This document shows positions 1 through 5,863 of a DNA stretch of 5,863 nt, one piece after another. Position 1 is the first letter of the stretch. Every line of letters starts with the position of its first letter. Source of the DNA: Christensenellaceae bacterium (lineage in GTDB: Bacteria > Bacillota > Clostridia > Christensenellales > UBA1750); contig JAITTC010000164.1 of the NCBI GenBank assembly GCA_031287285.1, forward strand, positions 1 through 5,863. Direction: 5' to 3'. Under the pieces are notes generated by a model. The model did no database searches. It saw only the letters and a list, made by a program, of their open reading frames with translations, and was not told the DNA's origin. The position numbers were made by a program, and so were the translations under genes.

Positions 1-854
1 TTCTCGCGCTCCTCTTGGTAAAGCAGCGCGTATCTTTCCAAGCGCTCGGGCGAAAGAAGGCCTTCTTTCGCGGCCTCCAGCACCGCGCAGCCCGGCTCCT
101 TGGTGTGCGTGCACGATAAAAACTTGCACTTGCCCTCGTAGGGCTCGAATTCCTTATAGCAACTTGGAAGCTCCACGGGGTTCCTGGTTTCAAGCTCCAA
201 CAGCGAAAAGCCCGGCGTGTCGACCAAAAAGCCCCCGCCGCTGATGGGCAGAATCTGCGCCCTTCGCGTGGTGTGCCGCCCGCGCTGAATGCGGCTCAAC
301 GCCCCGACTTCGAGCGAAAGCAGCGGGCTTAACGCGTTGATCAGCGAGGATTTGCCCACCGCAGACTGCCCGGCAAAGCCGACCGTCAGCCCCGCAATTC
401 GCTGCAGAAGCCTTTCTACGCCATAGCCGTCCTTTGCGCTCAATTCGAAGACCTCATAGCCAGAAAGCTCGTATTGGCGCCTGAGCGCCGCCGCGCCTTG
501 CTCCAAATCCACCTTGTTGATGAGCACCAACGCTTCGATGCCGGACTGCGCGGCGGAAATGAGGAGCCTGTCGATGAGCAGAAGGTCCGGCTCCGGGTTC
601 GCGGCCGCCATCGTGACCAAAAACAGGTCTAAATTGGCCACGGGCGGGCGAAGCAGCAGGTTCTTTCGCTCTAAAACGCGCTCAATCGAGCCTTCATCGC
701 CTGGAGCGCCGGGGAGGAATTCCACATAATCGCCGACCGTGGGCGTGACCTGCTGGCGGCGGAATTTGCCCCTCAGCTTGCAGATATAGCTTTCGTTTTC
801 GCTCAAAACCGTATAAAAGCCGCCGATTCCCTGCAGAATGCGCCCCGTCCTCAT
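1..854 (-). CDS. rsgA: RsgA, ribosome small-subunit-dependent GTPase (3' end cut by window)
   Basis: RsgA (YjeQ/YloQ/CpgA) is a cytoplasmic GTPase that binds the 30S subunit late in assembly and couples GTP hydrolysis to release of assembly factors. My translation from ATG at 854 gives 284 codons with no stop before the window edge. Residues 1-65 look like the OB fold (RGKFRR, then VGDYVEF). The GTPase motifs come in permuted order, which is diagnostic of this family: G4 NKVD at 113-116, P-loop GQSAVGKSS at 162-170, RGRHTT at 191-196, G3 DTPGF at 212-216. The zinc knuckle follows with C243, C248, H250 and C256, spaced as in B. subtilis YloQ. Family members are about 290-300 residues, so only a short C-terminal helix is missing. 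The ATG overlaps the prkC stop (ATGA), with only a weak GAGG at 862-859, so translation is probably coupled to prkC. Identification is very secure. Confidence 0.97.
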   Translation of the reverse strand, partial: MRTGRILQGIGGFYTVLSENESYICKLRGKFRRQQVTPTVGDYVEFLPGAPGDEGSIERVLERKNLLLRPPVANLDLFLVTMAAANPEPDLLLIDRLLISAAQSGIEALVLINKVDLEQGAAALRRQYELSGYEVFELSAKDGYGVERLLQRIAGLTVGFAGQSAVGKSSLINALSPLLSLEVGALSRIQRGRHTTRRAQILPISGGGFLVDTPGFSLLELETRNPVELPSCYKEFEPYEGKCKFLSCTHTKEPGCAVLEAAKEGLLSPERLERYALLYQEERE

Positions 855-2758
855 GGGGCCTCGACCAGTATTACGGTTTCGCGCTTTCTCTCAACGCCGT
901 TCAAGTAGATGACCACCTCGTTCTCTCCTGGCTCGATGCTGACCAGGTCGAGATCCACCTGAAAGGGGCCCTTATCGCGCAGCACCTCGACCAGGAGCTT
1001 AACCTCGTTGGTCTGGTGATCCTCCTGGTAGATCATCACCTTGGTTTGATCCTCCGGCACCTCGATTTCGATGCTGTGCGTGCTCTGCGCGAGCGCCCGA
1101 TTGATCCAGATTTGCACGGGCTCCCCATCGCCCAGGTTCATCCCGGGCAAGGGGTCCTGGCGAACGATCTGATCCGGCTCCATCGCGGCGTTTTGCTCAA
1201 AGCCGACTTCGCCCAAGGTCAGGCCAGCCTCTTTCAGCGCCTCTTCCGCGGCTTCGCGGCTCTGGCCGGTGAGCTTGGGCACCGCCCTCACCACGGGCCT
1301 GGCGCTCACGCAAAGGCTGATTTCATCGCCGTTATGCCGCGTTTCGCCTGCCTTAACGTATTGTTCCAGCACCGTGCCGCGCGGGGCGTCGCTGCTTTCA
1401 TCCTGCACGATGCTGCCGGCCTTCAGGCCGCTTAGGCGCAGGATCTCCTTCGCCTCGTCGATCGTCTTGCCCACGACGGAGGGCACGGCCGGAAACTCGG
1501 GCCCCCGGCAGACAGTTACGCGAATGGCGCCATCGGATCGGATCGGGAAGTTCTGCATGGGCTCCTGCGCAATCACGTTGCCTGCCTGGATCGTATCGTC
1601 GAAGATGGTGCCCGCGATCTCGATCGACAGGCCCTCCTTCTCGTATCGCTGCGCGGCTGCGTCCACGTTGCTGCCCACGACCCCGGGCGCGGGCCGCCAG
1701 CCCGGAAGCACGACCATTTGCTTTAAGAAAAGGATGCTTGCGAAGTAGCCCAGCAGCCCCAAAAAACCTAGGCAAAGCGCGATGGTAAGCAAAACGCTGG
1801 GGCCATGGTGGTGCTTTTGGGCCTCCTCCCCTTCTTCCTGCGCATCTTGCGAGGCTCTTTGCTCCTCTCGCTCCCCCTGGGGGGAGGAAGACGCCGCGCT
1901 TTTGGCGGTTTCGGCGCGCACGAAGCCGCCGTCTGGGTAGATCAGCGCCTGACCCAAGTCGCTATACATCATTTCGGCGCTCTGGTAGCGCTGCGACGGC
2001 TCCTTGGCGAGGGCCTTTTGGATGATCTCATCCAGGGCCTTGGTGGCCTTCGGGTTTTTCAGGCGCACAGAGGGCGGCGGCGTATGCAAATGGTGCAGCG
2101 CCACAGCGATCGGCGTTTCCCCGTCAAAGGGCGCCTCCCCCGCGAGCATCTCGTAAAGCACCACGCCCAAAGAATAGACATCAGACTGCAGGCCGACCTT
2201 TTCACCCCTTGCCTGCTCGGGCGAAAAGTAGTGCACCGAGCCCAGCACGCCCTTTTCGCTGGCGTTGGTGATGGTATCGGCGCCGGCCGCCTTGGCGATG
2301 CCAAAATCGGTGAGTTTGGCGATGCCCTTGCGGTCGAGGAGGATATTTTGGGGCTTGATATCGCGGTGGACGATGTGTGCGCGGTGCACGAGCCGCATCG
2401 CCAGGCACATCTGCCGGGCGATGGAGATCGCGGTGTAGTTATCGAGCCTGCCCTGGCGGTGAATGAGCTCTTTCAGCGTCAGCCCGTCGATGTACTCCAT
2501 CACGATGTAGTAAATGCCGTCCTGCTCGCTCACATCGAAGATATCAATCAGGTTTTCGTGGTTCAGCGACGCAGCCACCTGCGCCTCGCGGATGAAGCGC
2601 TCCATGAACTCCTCATCCTCGTTGAACTCCGGGCGCAGCATCTTGATCGCCACGGTCTTGCCCGTGTGCGCATCATGCCCCTTGTAAACGATGGCCATGC
2701 CGCCCGATCCGATCAGCTCGCCCACGAGGTAGCGGTTATTCAGGGTCTTGCCCGTCAT
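851..2758 (-). CDS. prkC: PASTA-domain serine/threonine protein kinase PrkC/Stk
   Basis: A 635-residue membrane Ser/Thr kinase that senses muropeptides or lipid II outside the cell and phosphorylates wall, division and translation proteins inside. The kinase domain spans about 10-270: glycine loop GSGGMAIV 17-24, K39, helix-C E58, HRDIKPQN 131-138, DFG 151-153, activation loop to SPE 179-181, D193 and R257. All catalytic residues are present, so it should be active. Residues 271-320 form an acidic, Ser/Glu/Gln-rich juxtamembrane linker ending in KHHH. One membrane segment lies at about 321-345. Three PASTA repeats follow at about 356-419, 421-486 and 489-553, then a beta-rich tail (560-635) resembling the Ig-like domain of B. 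subtilis PrkC. The ATG at 2758 overlaps the prpC stop as ATGA and has GGAGGT six bases upstream. The first PASTA repeat is divergent at its start. Function is secure; the ligand and substrates are inferred from the family. Confidence 0.97.
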   Translation of the reverse strand: MTGKTLNNRYLVGELIGSGGMAIVYKGHDAHTGKTVAIKMLRPEFNEDEEFMERFIREAQVAASLNHENLIDIFDVSEQDGIYYIVMEYIDGLTLKELIHRQGRLDNYTAISIARQMCLAMRLVHRAHIVHRDIKPQNILLDRKGIAKLTDFGIAKAAGADTITNASEKGVLGSVHYFSPEQARGEKVGLQSDVYSLGVVLYEMLAGEAPFDGETPIAVALHHLHTPPPSVRLKNPKATKALDEIIQKALAKEPSQRYQSAEMMYSDLGQALIYPDGGFVRAETAKSAASSSPQGEREEQRASQDAQEEGEEAQKHHHGPSVLLTIALCLGFLGLLGYFASILFLKQMVVLPGWRPAPGVVGSNVDAAAQRYEKEGLSIEIAGTIFDDTIQAGNVIAQEPMQNFPIRSDGAIRVTVCRGPEFPAVPSVVGKTIDEAKEILRLSGLKAGSIVQDESSDAPRGTVLEQYVKAGETRHNGDEISLCVSARPVVRAVPKLTGQSREAAEEALKEAGLTLGEVGFEQNAAMEPDQIVRQDPLPGMNLGDGEPVQIWINRALAQSTHSIEIEVPEDQTKVMIYQEDHQTNEVKLLVEVLRDKGPFQVDLDLVSIEPGENEVVIYLNGVERKRETVILVEAP

Positions 2759-3480
2759 GCGCCCACCTCCCCGTCGGTCAGCACCAGGCTGATATTGTCG
2801 CGCCCGCCGCGATCCAGCGCGATCTGCAAGAGCTTTTGGCCCTTTTCTTCAAGGCTTCCGTCCTCAAGGAGGATGGTTTTAAGTTCCTCGTCGGGCAGGT
2901 AGCCAGTCAATCCGTCGCTGCAAAGCAGGTAAAGGTCGCCCGGCAAGCGGTCTAAATCGCGCGCGTCGACCTCGATGTCTGGATCCGAGCCCAGCGCACG
3001 GGTGATCACGTTGCGGTAAGGGTGCTCGCGCGCCTGCTCCTCGGTGATTTCGCCCATGCGAACGAGCTCCGCCACCAGGGAATGGTCCTGCGTGAGGCGA
3101 ACCAGCTCGCCGCCGCGCAGGCGGTAAGCCCTGCTGTCGCCCACATGGGCCAGCATCGCAGAGCTTTGTGAGAAGTATAGCATCGTGGCCGTCGTGCCCA
3201 TGCCGCGGCGGTCTTCGTCGGCCTGCGCCGCGTCAAAGAGCGCAAGATTGGCCCTCTTCACCCAGGCCGTCGCGGTCTTTACCGAGATTTCACGCCCGCC
3301 GCGCCGCTGCGCCTGCTTTGAGATGCTCTCAACCGCCAGGGCGCTGGCGACCTCGCCAGCCTTATGCCCGCCCATGCCGTCGCAGACCAGCGCAAGGGGC
3401 GTTCCAGGCACGGGGGCGAAGACGCTATCCTCGTTGTTGGGGCGCAAATTCCCCCTATCGCTTACCACATAGACGCCCAA
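2755..3480 (-). CDS. prpC: PP2C-family protein serine/threonine phosphatase PrpC/Stp
   Basis: A 241-residue cytoplasmic metal-dependent phosphatase that removes phosphates placed by the neighbouring PrkC, both from substrates and from the kinase itself. Bacterial PP2C motifs occur in order: SDRGNLRPNNED 7-18 (D18 metal ligand), DGMGGH 34-39 (D34, G35), GTTA 95-98, HVGDSRAY 112-119, QDHS 131-134, RALG 161-164, SDGL 188-191 (D189) and RDN 227-229 (D228). The length matches stand-alone Stp/PrpC proteins, and there is no membrane segment or extra domain. The start is TTG at 3480, chosen because AGGAGG lies eight bases upstream and the protein then begins, as family members do, just before the SDRG motif; the next in-frame GTG would be too far from that site. 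The stop overlaps the prkC start by four bases, so phosphatase and kinase are translated together. The identification is secure. Confidence 0.96.
   Translation of the reverse strand: MGVYVVSDRGNLRPNNEDSVFAPVPGTPLALVCDGMGGHKAGEVASALAVESISKQAQRRGGREISVKTATAWVKRANLALFDAAQADEDRRGMGTTATMLYFSQSSAMLAHVGDSRAYRLRGGELVRLTQDHSLVAELVRMGEITEEQAREHPYRNVITRALGSDPDIEVDARDLDRLPGDLYLLCSDGLTGYLPDEELKTILLEDGSLEEKGQKLLQIALDRGGRDNISLVLTDGEVGA
2765..2770 (-). promoter_or_regulatory. Shine-Dalgarno of prkC inside the prpC 3' end
   Basis: GGAGGT lies six bases before the prkC ATG and is read at the same time as the last prpC codons (Gly-Glu-Val-Gly). Together with the ATGA overlap this indicates termination-reinitiation coupling plus a good site for fresh initiation. 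Confidence 0.75.
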
Positions 3481-3494
3481 GGCTTCCTCCTCCT
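3481..3494 (-). promoter_or_regulatory. Strong Shine-Dalgarno for the TTG start of prpC
   Basis: The 14 bases between the rlmN TAA and the prpC TTG read AGGAGGAGGAAGCC. They hold a perfect AGGAGG (3494-3489) with an overlapping second GGAGG. The site fills the only gap in the window and decides the TTG start. It allows prpC to be translated independently of rlmN, unlike the overlapping junctions elsewhere. Confidence 0.85.
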
Positions 3495-4544
3495 TTAGCT
3501 TGCGGAATTTTCGCTCAAATGCCGCCTGCGCAGCTGGCCGCAGGCGCCGGCTATGTCAGCGCCCATCTCCCTGCGGCGCGATACCGCAATGCCCTTATCT
3601 TCAAGCCTTTTTTGGAAGGCTTCGATTGCGCTTTGCTTTGGCGCGGCCAGCTTACCTTCCGCCACGCGGTTGATCGGAATGAGGTTTACATGGCACTGAA
3701 AGCCCCGCAAGAGCGCGGCGAGCGCATCGGCCTCCTCAAGGGAGCTGTTCACGCCCTCGATCAAGGCATACTCGAAGCTCACGCGCCGCCCCGTCTTTTT
3801 CACATACTCCCTGCAGCTTTCGATCAGCTCGCCGATTGAATATCGCCTGGCGATCGGCATGATTTCCCTCCGCCGCTCGTCCGCCGCCGCGTGCAGCGAG
3901 ATCGAAAGGGTCAGCCCCAAATCCTCTTGGGCCAGCCTGCCAATCTCGGGCGCGAGCCCGCAGGTCGAAAGCGAAACGTTGCGCAGGCTGATGCAGATGC
4001 CGCCTGGCGCGCTCAAGAGCCGCAAAAAGGCCAGCGCATTTTCGTAATTGTCGAGCGGCTCGCCGCTGCCCATGAGCACCACGTTGGTCACGCCCCGCTC
4101 CTCCCCATGCCGGTGCAGGGCGTTCACCAAAAGAACCTGCGAAAGCATCTCGCCAGGCTCCAGGTTGCGAACGAGCCCGTCTAGGGCAGAAGCGCAAAAG
4201 ACGCAGCCCATGCGGCAGCCCACCTGGGTGGAAACGCAGAGGGTGTTCCCATGGGCATATCGCATGAAGACGCCCTCGACGATGTTGCCATCTTCCAGCG
4301 CAAAAAGATATTTTTCGGTTCCGTCCTTCTTCGATACCAGGGTTTTGACGATTCGCGCGCCCTGCGCGGCATATTCCCCGTCTAAATCCCCTAAAAGCGC
4401 GGCGGGCAGGTTCTTCATGCCCGAAAAGTCAGCGCCCTTATGCAGCCAGTCAAAGATCTGCTTGCCGCGGAAGGCTGGCTGGCCCCTTCCCTTTAAAAGG
4501 GAAACGAGTTCAGCCGCGCTGAGGTTCGTCAGCGCCCGCTTCAC
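3495..4544 (-). CDS. rlmN: RlmN, dual-specificity 23S rRNA A2503 / tRNA A37 C2-methyltransferase
   Basis: A 349-residue radical-SAM enzyme that methylates C2 of A2503 in the peptidyl-transferase centre of 23S rRNA and, in E. coli, A37 of some tRNAs. The cluster motif CRMGCVFC at 110-117 supplies C110, C114 and C117 for the 4Fe-4S cluster. GSGEPLDN at 159-166 is the SAM-binding GEP region and LSISLHAA is at 213-220. C335 in GADIAGACGQL is the expected methyl-carrying cysteine (E. coli C355 equivalent). The N-terminal part (about 1-85) is the usual accessory RNA-binding region, with FRGKQIFDWLHKG at 25-37. RlmN is favoured over Cfr because it sits in the housekeeping rsmB-rlmN-prpC order. The start is GTG at 4544, overlapping the rsmB stop as GTGA, with AAGGGG eight bases upstream inside rsmB. 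It ends with TAA 14 bases before prpC. Full-length and apparently intact. Confidence 0.96.
   Translation of the reverse strand: MKRALTNLSAAELVSLLKGRGQPAFRGKQIFDWLHKGADFSGMKNLPAALLGDLDGEYAAQGARIVKTLVSKKDGTEKYLFALEDGNIVEGVFMRYAHGNTLCVSTQVGCRMGCVFCASALDGLVRNLEPGEMLSQVLLVNALHRHGEERGVTNVVLMGSGEPLDNYENALAFLRLLSAPGGICISLRNVSLSTCGLAPEIGRLAQEDLGLTLSISLHAAADERRREIMPIARRYSIGELIESCREYVKKTGRRVSFEYALIEGVNSSLEEADALAALLRGFQCHVNLIPINRVAEGKLAAPKQSAIEAFQKRLEDKGIAVSRRREMGADIAGACGQLRRRHLSENSAS
4516..4535 (-). other. 7-bp perfect hairpin just inside rlmN
   Basis: The minus strand has GCGCTGA (4535-4529), a six-base loop (4528-4523) and TCAGCGC (4522-4516). The stem begins six bases after the GTG start codon, within the footprint of an initiating ribosome. 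It has no following T-run, so it is not a terminator. It could lower independent initiation at rlmN and favour coupling to rsmB, or it could be chance in GC-rich coding DNA. Confidence 0.4.
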
Positions 4545-5863
4545 GCGCGCCGCCCCTTTTGCCCCTTTTTTTCGAGCCTTGCGATGAAGAAGCCGTCTAC
4601 GCCGTCTAAATGGGGGAAGAAGTTCGCCATCCCATCGCTTACGCGGGCCGCGAACGCCTCAGGCAAGCGCCTTTCGAGCCCTTTCGCCTCAAATTCAGGG
4701 TGCTGTGCCAAAAAGGCCCGCACGATTTCTTCGTTTTCGGCCGGATTGAGCGTGCAGGTGGAATAAACCAGGGCGCCGCCTGGCTTTAGGTAGCTCGAGC
4801 AGCCCTCTAAGATCGCTGCCTGCGTTTTGGGCAGCTCTTCGAGCGTTTCAGGCTGCAGCGTCAACTTGATGTCGGGCTTTTCGTGCATCACGCCAAGGCC
4901 TGAGCAGGGCGCGTCCACGAGCACGGCGTCGAGGGTTTCTGCCATGTCGTCGATGGGCACCGAGGAATCCCGCTGCCTGGCGCGAACATTATCGAGCCCT
5001 AAGCGCTTGGCATAGGCCTGAATGAGCTGCACGCGGTGCTCGTGCAGGTCGAAGGCATGCACCCGGCCGGCGCTCGTCCCCAGCAGCTCCGCCATATAGC
5101 AGGCCTTGCCGCCCGGCGCCGCGCAGGCATCTAAAATCTGCATGCCGCCCTTTACGCCCACTGCCATCACGGCAAGCGCCGAAGCTTCGCCCATCACGGA
5201 AGCCACGCCTTCAGCCAGCAGCGGATGCCCGGGCTTTAAATTCCATACGCGGTAAAGATGCGGCACGGCGCTCTTTTCGAAGCGCACGCCGGAGCTTTCC
5301 AGCCGCTTTTCGAACTCGGCCTCGCCAAGGCGCGATAGATTGGGCCGAATCGCCATGGGCCTGTCCTTCCCAGAGAAGAGCAGGAGGCCCTCCGCGTTTT
5401 GCTCGCCATACCAGCCGATCAGCTTTTCGGCCAGCCAAGGCGGGCAGGAACCCAAGATCGACAGCCTTTCGGCGCCCTCCTTTGGGTAAACAATCTCATC
5501 CTTCCCGCGCGCCAGGTTGCGCAGCACGGCGTTGACCATGCCGGCCAGCGAGTCCTTCCTGAAGTGCCGCACGAGCTCCACCTGCTGGTTGCAAACGGCA
5601 AAATCCGGCACCCGATCCATGAACAGGATCTGATAGGCCCCCATCTGCAGAATGAGGTGCACCACATCGTCTTGCATCGGCCGCTCCATGAAGCGCGAAA
5701 GGCAAAAATCCAGCTGGATGCTACGCTCGAGCGTGCCATAAAACAGCTCCGTCGCAAAAGCCCTGTCAAGCTCTGAAAGCTGGCTTTCGCGTAGGCGCCG
5801 GCTCAGCACAAGGCCCGCGTAGCCGCCGCCGCGGGTCACGTCCAGCAGCATCTCAAGCGTCAG
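4541..5863 (-). CDS. rsmB: RsmB, 16S rRNA (cytosine-967-C5)-methyltransferase (5' end probably outside window)
   Basis: RsmB (Fmu/Sun/YloM) makes m5C967 in 16S rRNA using S-adenosylmethionine. The frame stays open to the window edge. An ATG at 5851 gives 436 residues, but four codons upstream of it (Leu-Thr-Leu-Glu) continue the first family helix, which normally reads like ALxxLLxV, so the true start is probably slightly outside. Numbering from the ATG at 5851, residues 1-130 are a NusB-like RNA-binding domain (DRAFATELFYGTLER 29-43, VNAVLRNL 106-113). The methyltransferase follows: DACAAPGGK 241-249 (SAM loop), FDLHEHR 267-273, DAPCSGLG 313-320 with C316, and YSTCTLNPAENE 363-374 with C366. 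The two cysteines are the release and nucleophile residues of RNA m5C methyltransferases. The C-terminus ends DGFFIARLEKK, then a short basic tail. The segment before the SAM motif reads VMGEAS instead of the usual VQDEAS. Confidence 0.95.
   Translation of the reverse strand: MTLEMLLDVTRGGGYAGLVLSRRLRESQLSELDRAFATELFYGTLERSIQLDFCLSRFMERPMQDDVVHLILQMGAYQILFMDRVPDFAVCNQQVELVRHFRKDSLAGMVNAVLRNLARGKDEIVYPKEGAERLSILGSCPPWLAEKLIGWYGEQNAEGLLLFSGKDRPMAIRPNLSRLGEAEFEKRLESSGVRFEKSAVPHLYRVWNLKPGHPLLAEGVASVMGEASALAVMAVGVKGGMQILDACAAPGGKACYMAELLGTSAGRVHAFDLHEHRVQLIQAYAKRLGLDNVRARQRDSSVPIDDMAETLDAVLVDAPCSGLGVMHEKPDIKLTLQPETLEELPKTQAAILEGCSSYLKPGGALVYSTCTLNPAENEEIVRAFLAQHPEFEAKGLERRLPEAFAARVSDGMANFFPHLDGVDGFFIARLEKKGQKGRRA
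4552..4569 (-). repeat. Perfect 9-nt tandem repeat at the end of rsmB
   Basis: On the minus strand AAAAGGGGC occurs twice back to back. It encodes part of the basic RsmB tail (KKGQKG). A 9-base unit keeps frame, so gain or loss of a copy would add or remove three residues and change the distance between the upstream A-run and the rlmN start. The repeat is seen directly; any role is inference. Confidence 0.6.
4553..4558 (-). promoter_or_regulatory. Likely Shine-Dalgarno of rlmN, within the rsmB 3' end
   Basis: AAGGGG sits eight bases before the rlmN GTG at 4544. It is a moderate match to the anti-Shine-Dalgarno sequence and is part of the second unit of a 9-base tandem repeat. Its use as a ribosome binding site is inferred from position only. 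Confidence 0.5.
4565..4571 (-). other. In-phase A AAA AAG slippery heptamer (candidate -1 frameshift site)
   Basis: RsmB codons GAA AAA AAG place the heptamer A AAA AAG in the X XXY YYZ phase, the same as in the E. coli dnaX frameshift site. It lies 21 nt before the TGA at 4543-4541. The -1 frame after it (GGG GCA AAA GGG...) has no stop and runs into the rlmN frame. No hairpin is seen at the usual 5-9 nt downstream; only a weak AAGG lies upstream. Activity is unproven. Confidence 0.35.

Noticed and set aside
1760..1766. T TTT TTG slippery-type heptamer in phase within the prkC membrane segment (a -1 slip would give kinase without PASTA repeats)
   Set aside because: Phe-Leu codons make such runs common in membrane segments, and I see no downstream structure at suitable spacing; the out-of-frame tail looks like random Arg-rich sequence.
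1805..2902. Long plus-strand open frame of 365 codons opposite prkC and prpC
   Set aside because: It lies antisense to two fully motif-bearing genes, crosses their junction, has no recognisable domain, and is the kind of open frame expected opposite GC-rich coding DNA.
3168..3839. Plus-strand open frame of 223 codons opposite the prpC-rlmN junction
   Set aside because: Its composition is Arg/Pro/Ala-rich shadow translation, with no motif, and both sense genes are clearly real.
3495..4544. Possible Cfr resistance methyltransferase instead of RlmN
   Set aside because: Cfr is usually accessory and mobile; this gene sits in the conserved housekeeping order with no mobile element nearby and matches RlmN in length and motifs.
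4553..4572. Plus-strand T-runs after C-runs, resembling part of a terminator
   Set aside because: No inverted repeat precedes the T-run on the plus strand, no plus-strand gene exists, and the tract is coding for the RsmB tail.
4048..4587. Plus-strand open frame of 179 codons opposite rlmN
   Set aside because: Antisense to the radical-SAM core of rlmN, low-complexity composition and no family resemblance.
1..5863. A novel defence, mobile or biosynthetic system
   Set aside because: The whole window is accounted for by five recognisable housekeeping or signalling genes with no unexplained space longer than 14 bases.

Overview
The window is a tightly packed stretch of five genes, all on the minus strand. 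It reads rsmB, rlmN, prpC, prkC, rsgA from high to low coordinates. This is the conserved ribosome-modification and PASTA-kinase cluster of Bacillota; in Bacillus subtilis the same order (rsmB/yloM, rlmN/yloN, prpC, prkC, rsgA/cpgA) follows priA-def-fmt. The base composition is visibly GC-rich, and the kinase has the Bacillota layout of kinase, one membrane segment, three PASTA repeats and a C-terminal beta domain. A GC-rich Clostridia-type organism fits best. Actinobacteria also have PASTA kinases but in a different context (pstP, rodA, pbpA). No lower taxonomic assignment is justified from sequence alone.

Layout. 5863-4541 is RsmB (16S rRNA m5C methyltransferase, probably missing a few N-terminal residues). 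4544-3495 is RlmN (radical-SAM 23S rRNA/tRNA m2A methyltransferase, GTG start). 3480-2755 is a PP2C phosphatase (PrpC/Stp, TTG start behind a strong Shine-Dalgarno). 2758-851 is the PrkC/Stk PASTA kinase. 854-1 is RsgA (circularly permuted ribosome-assembly GTPase, lacking roughly the last ten or more residues at the window edge). Three junctions are 4-nt stop/start overlaps (GTGA, ATGA, ATGA). The only gap is 14 nt, between rlmN and prpC, and it is filled by a ribosome binding site. There is no intergenic space for a promoter or terminator; the operon promoter and end lie outside the window.

The genes join two themes. RsmB, RlmN and RsgA act on rRNA or on assembly of the small subunit. PrpC and PrkC are an antagonistic phosphatase/kinase pair that reads cell-wall muropeptides through the PASTA repeats; in B. 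subtilis PrkC is reported to phosphorylate CpgA (RsgA), so the last gene may be a substrate of its neighbour.

I see no mobile element, CRISPR array, RNA gene or undescribed gene system. The most interesting local signal is an in-phase A AAA AAG slippery heptamer just before the rsmB stop. A -1 slip there would enter the rlmN frame and make an RsmB-RlmN fusion. It overlaps a perfect 9-nt tandem repeat that also carries the likely rlmN ribosome binding site.
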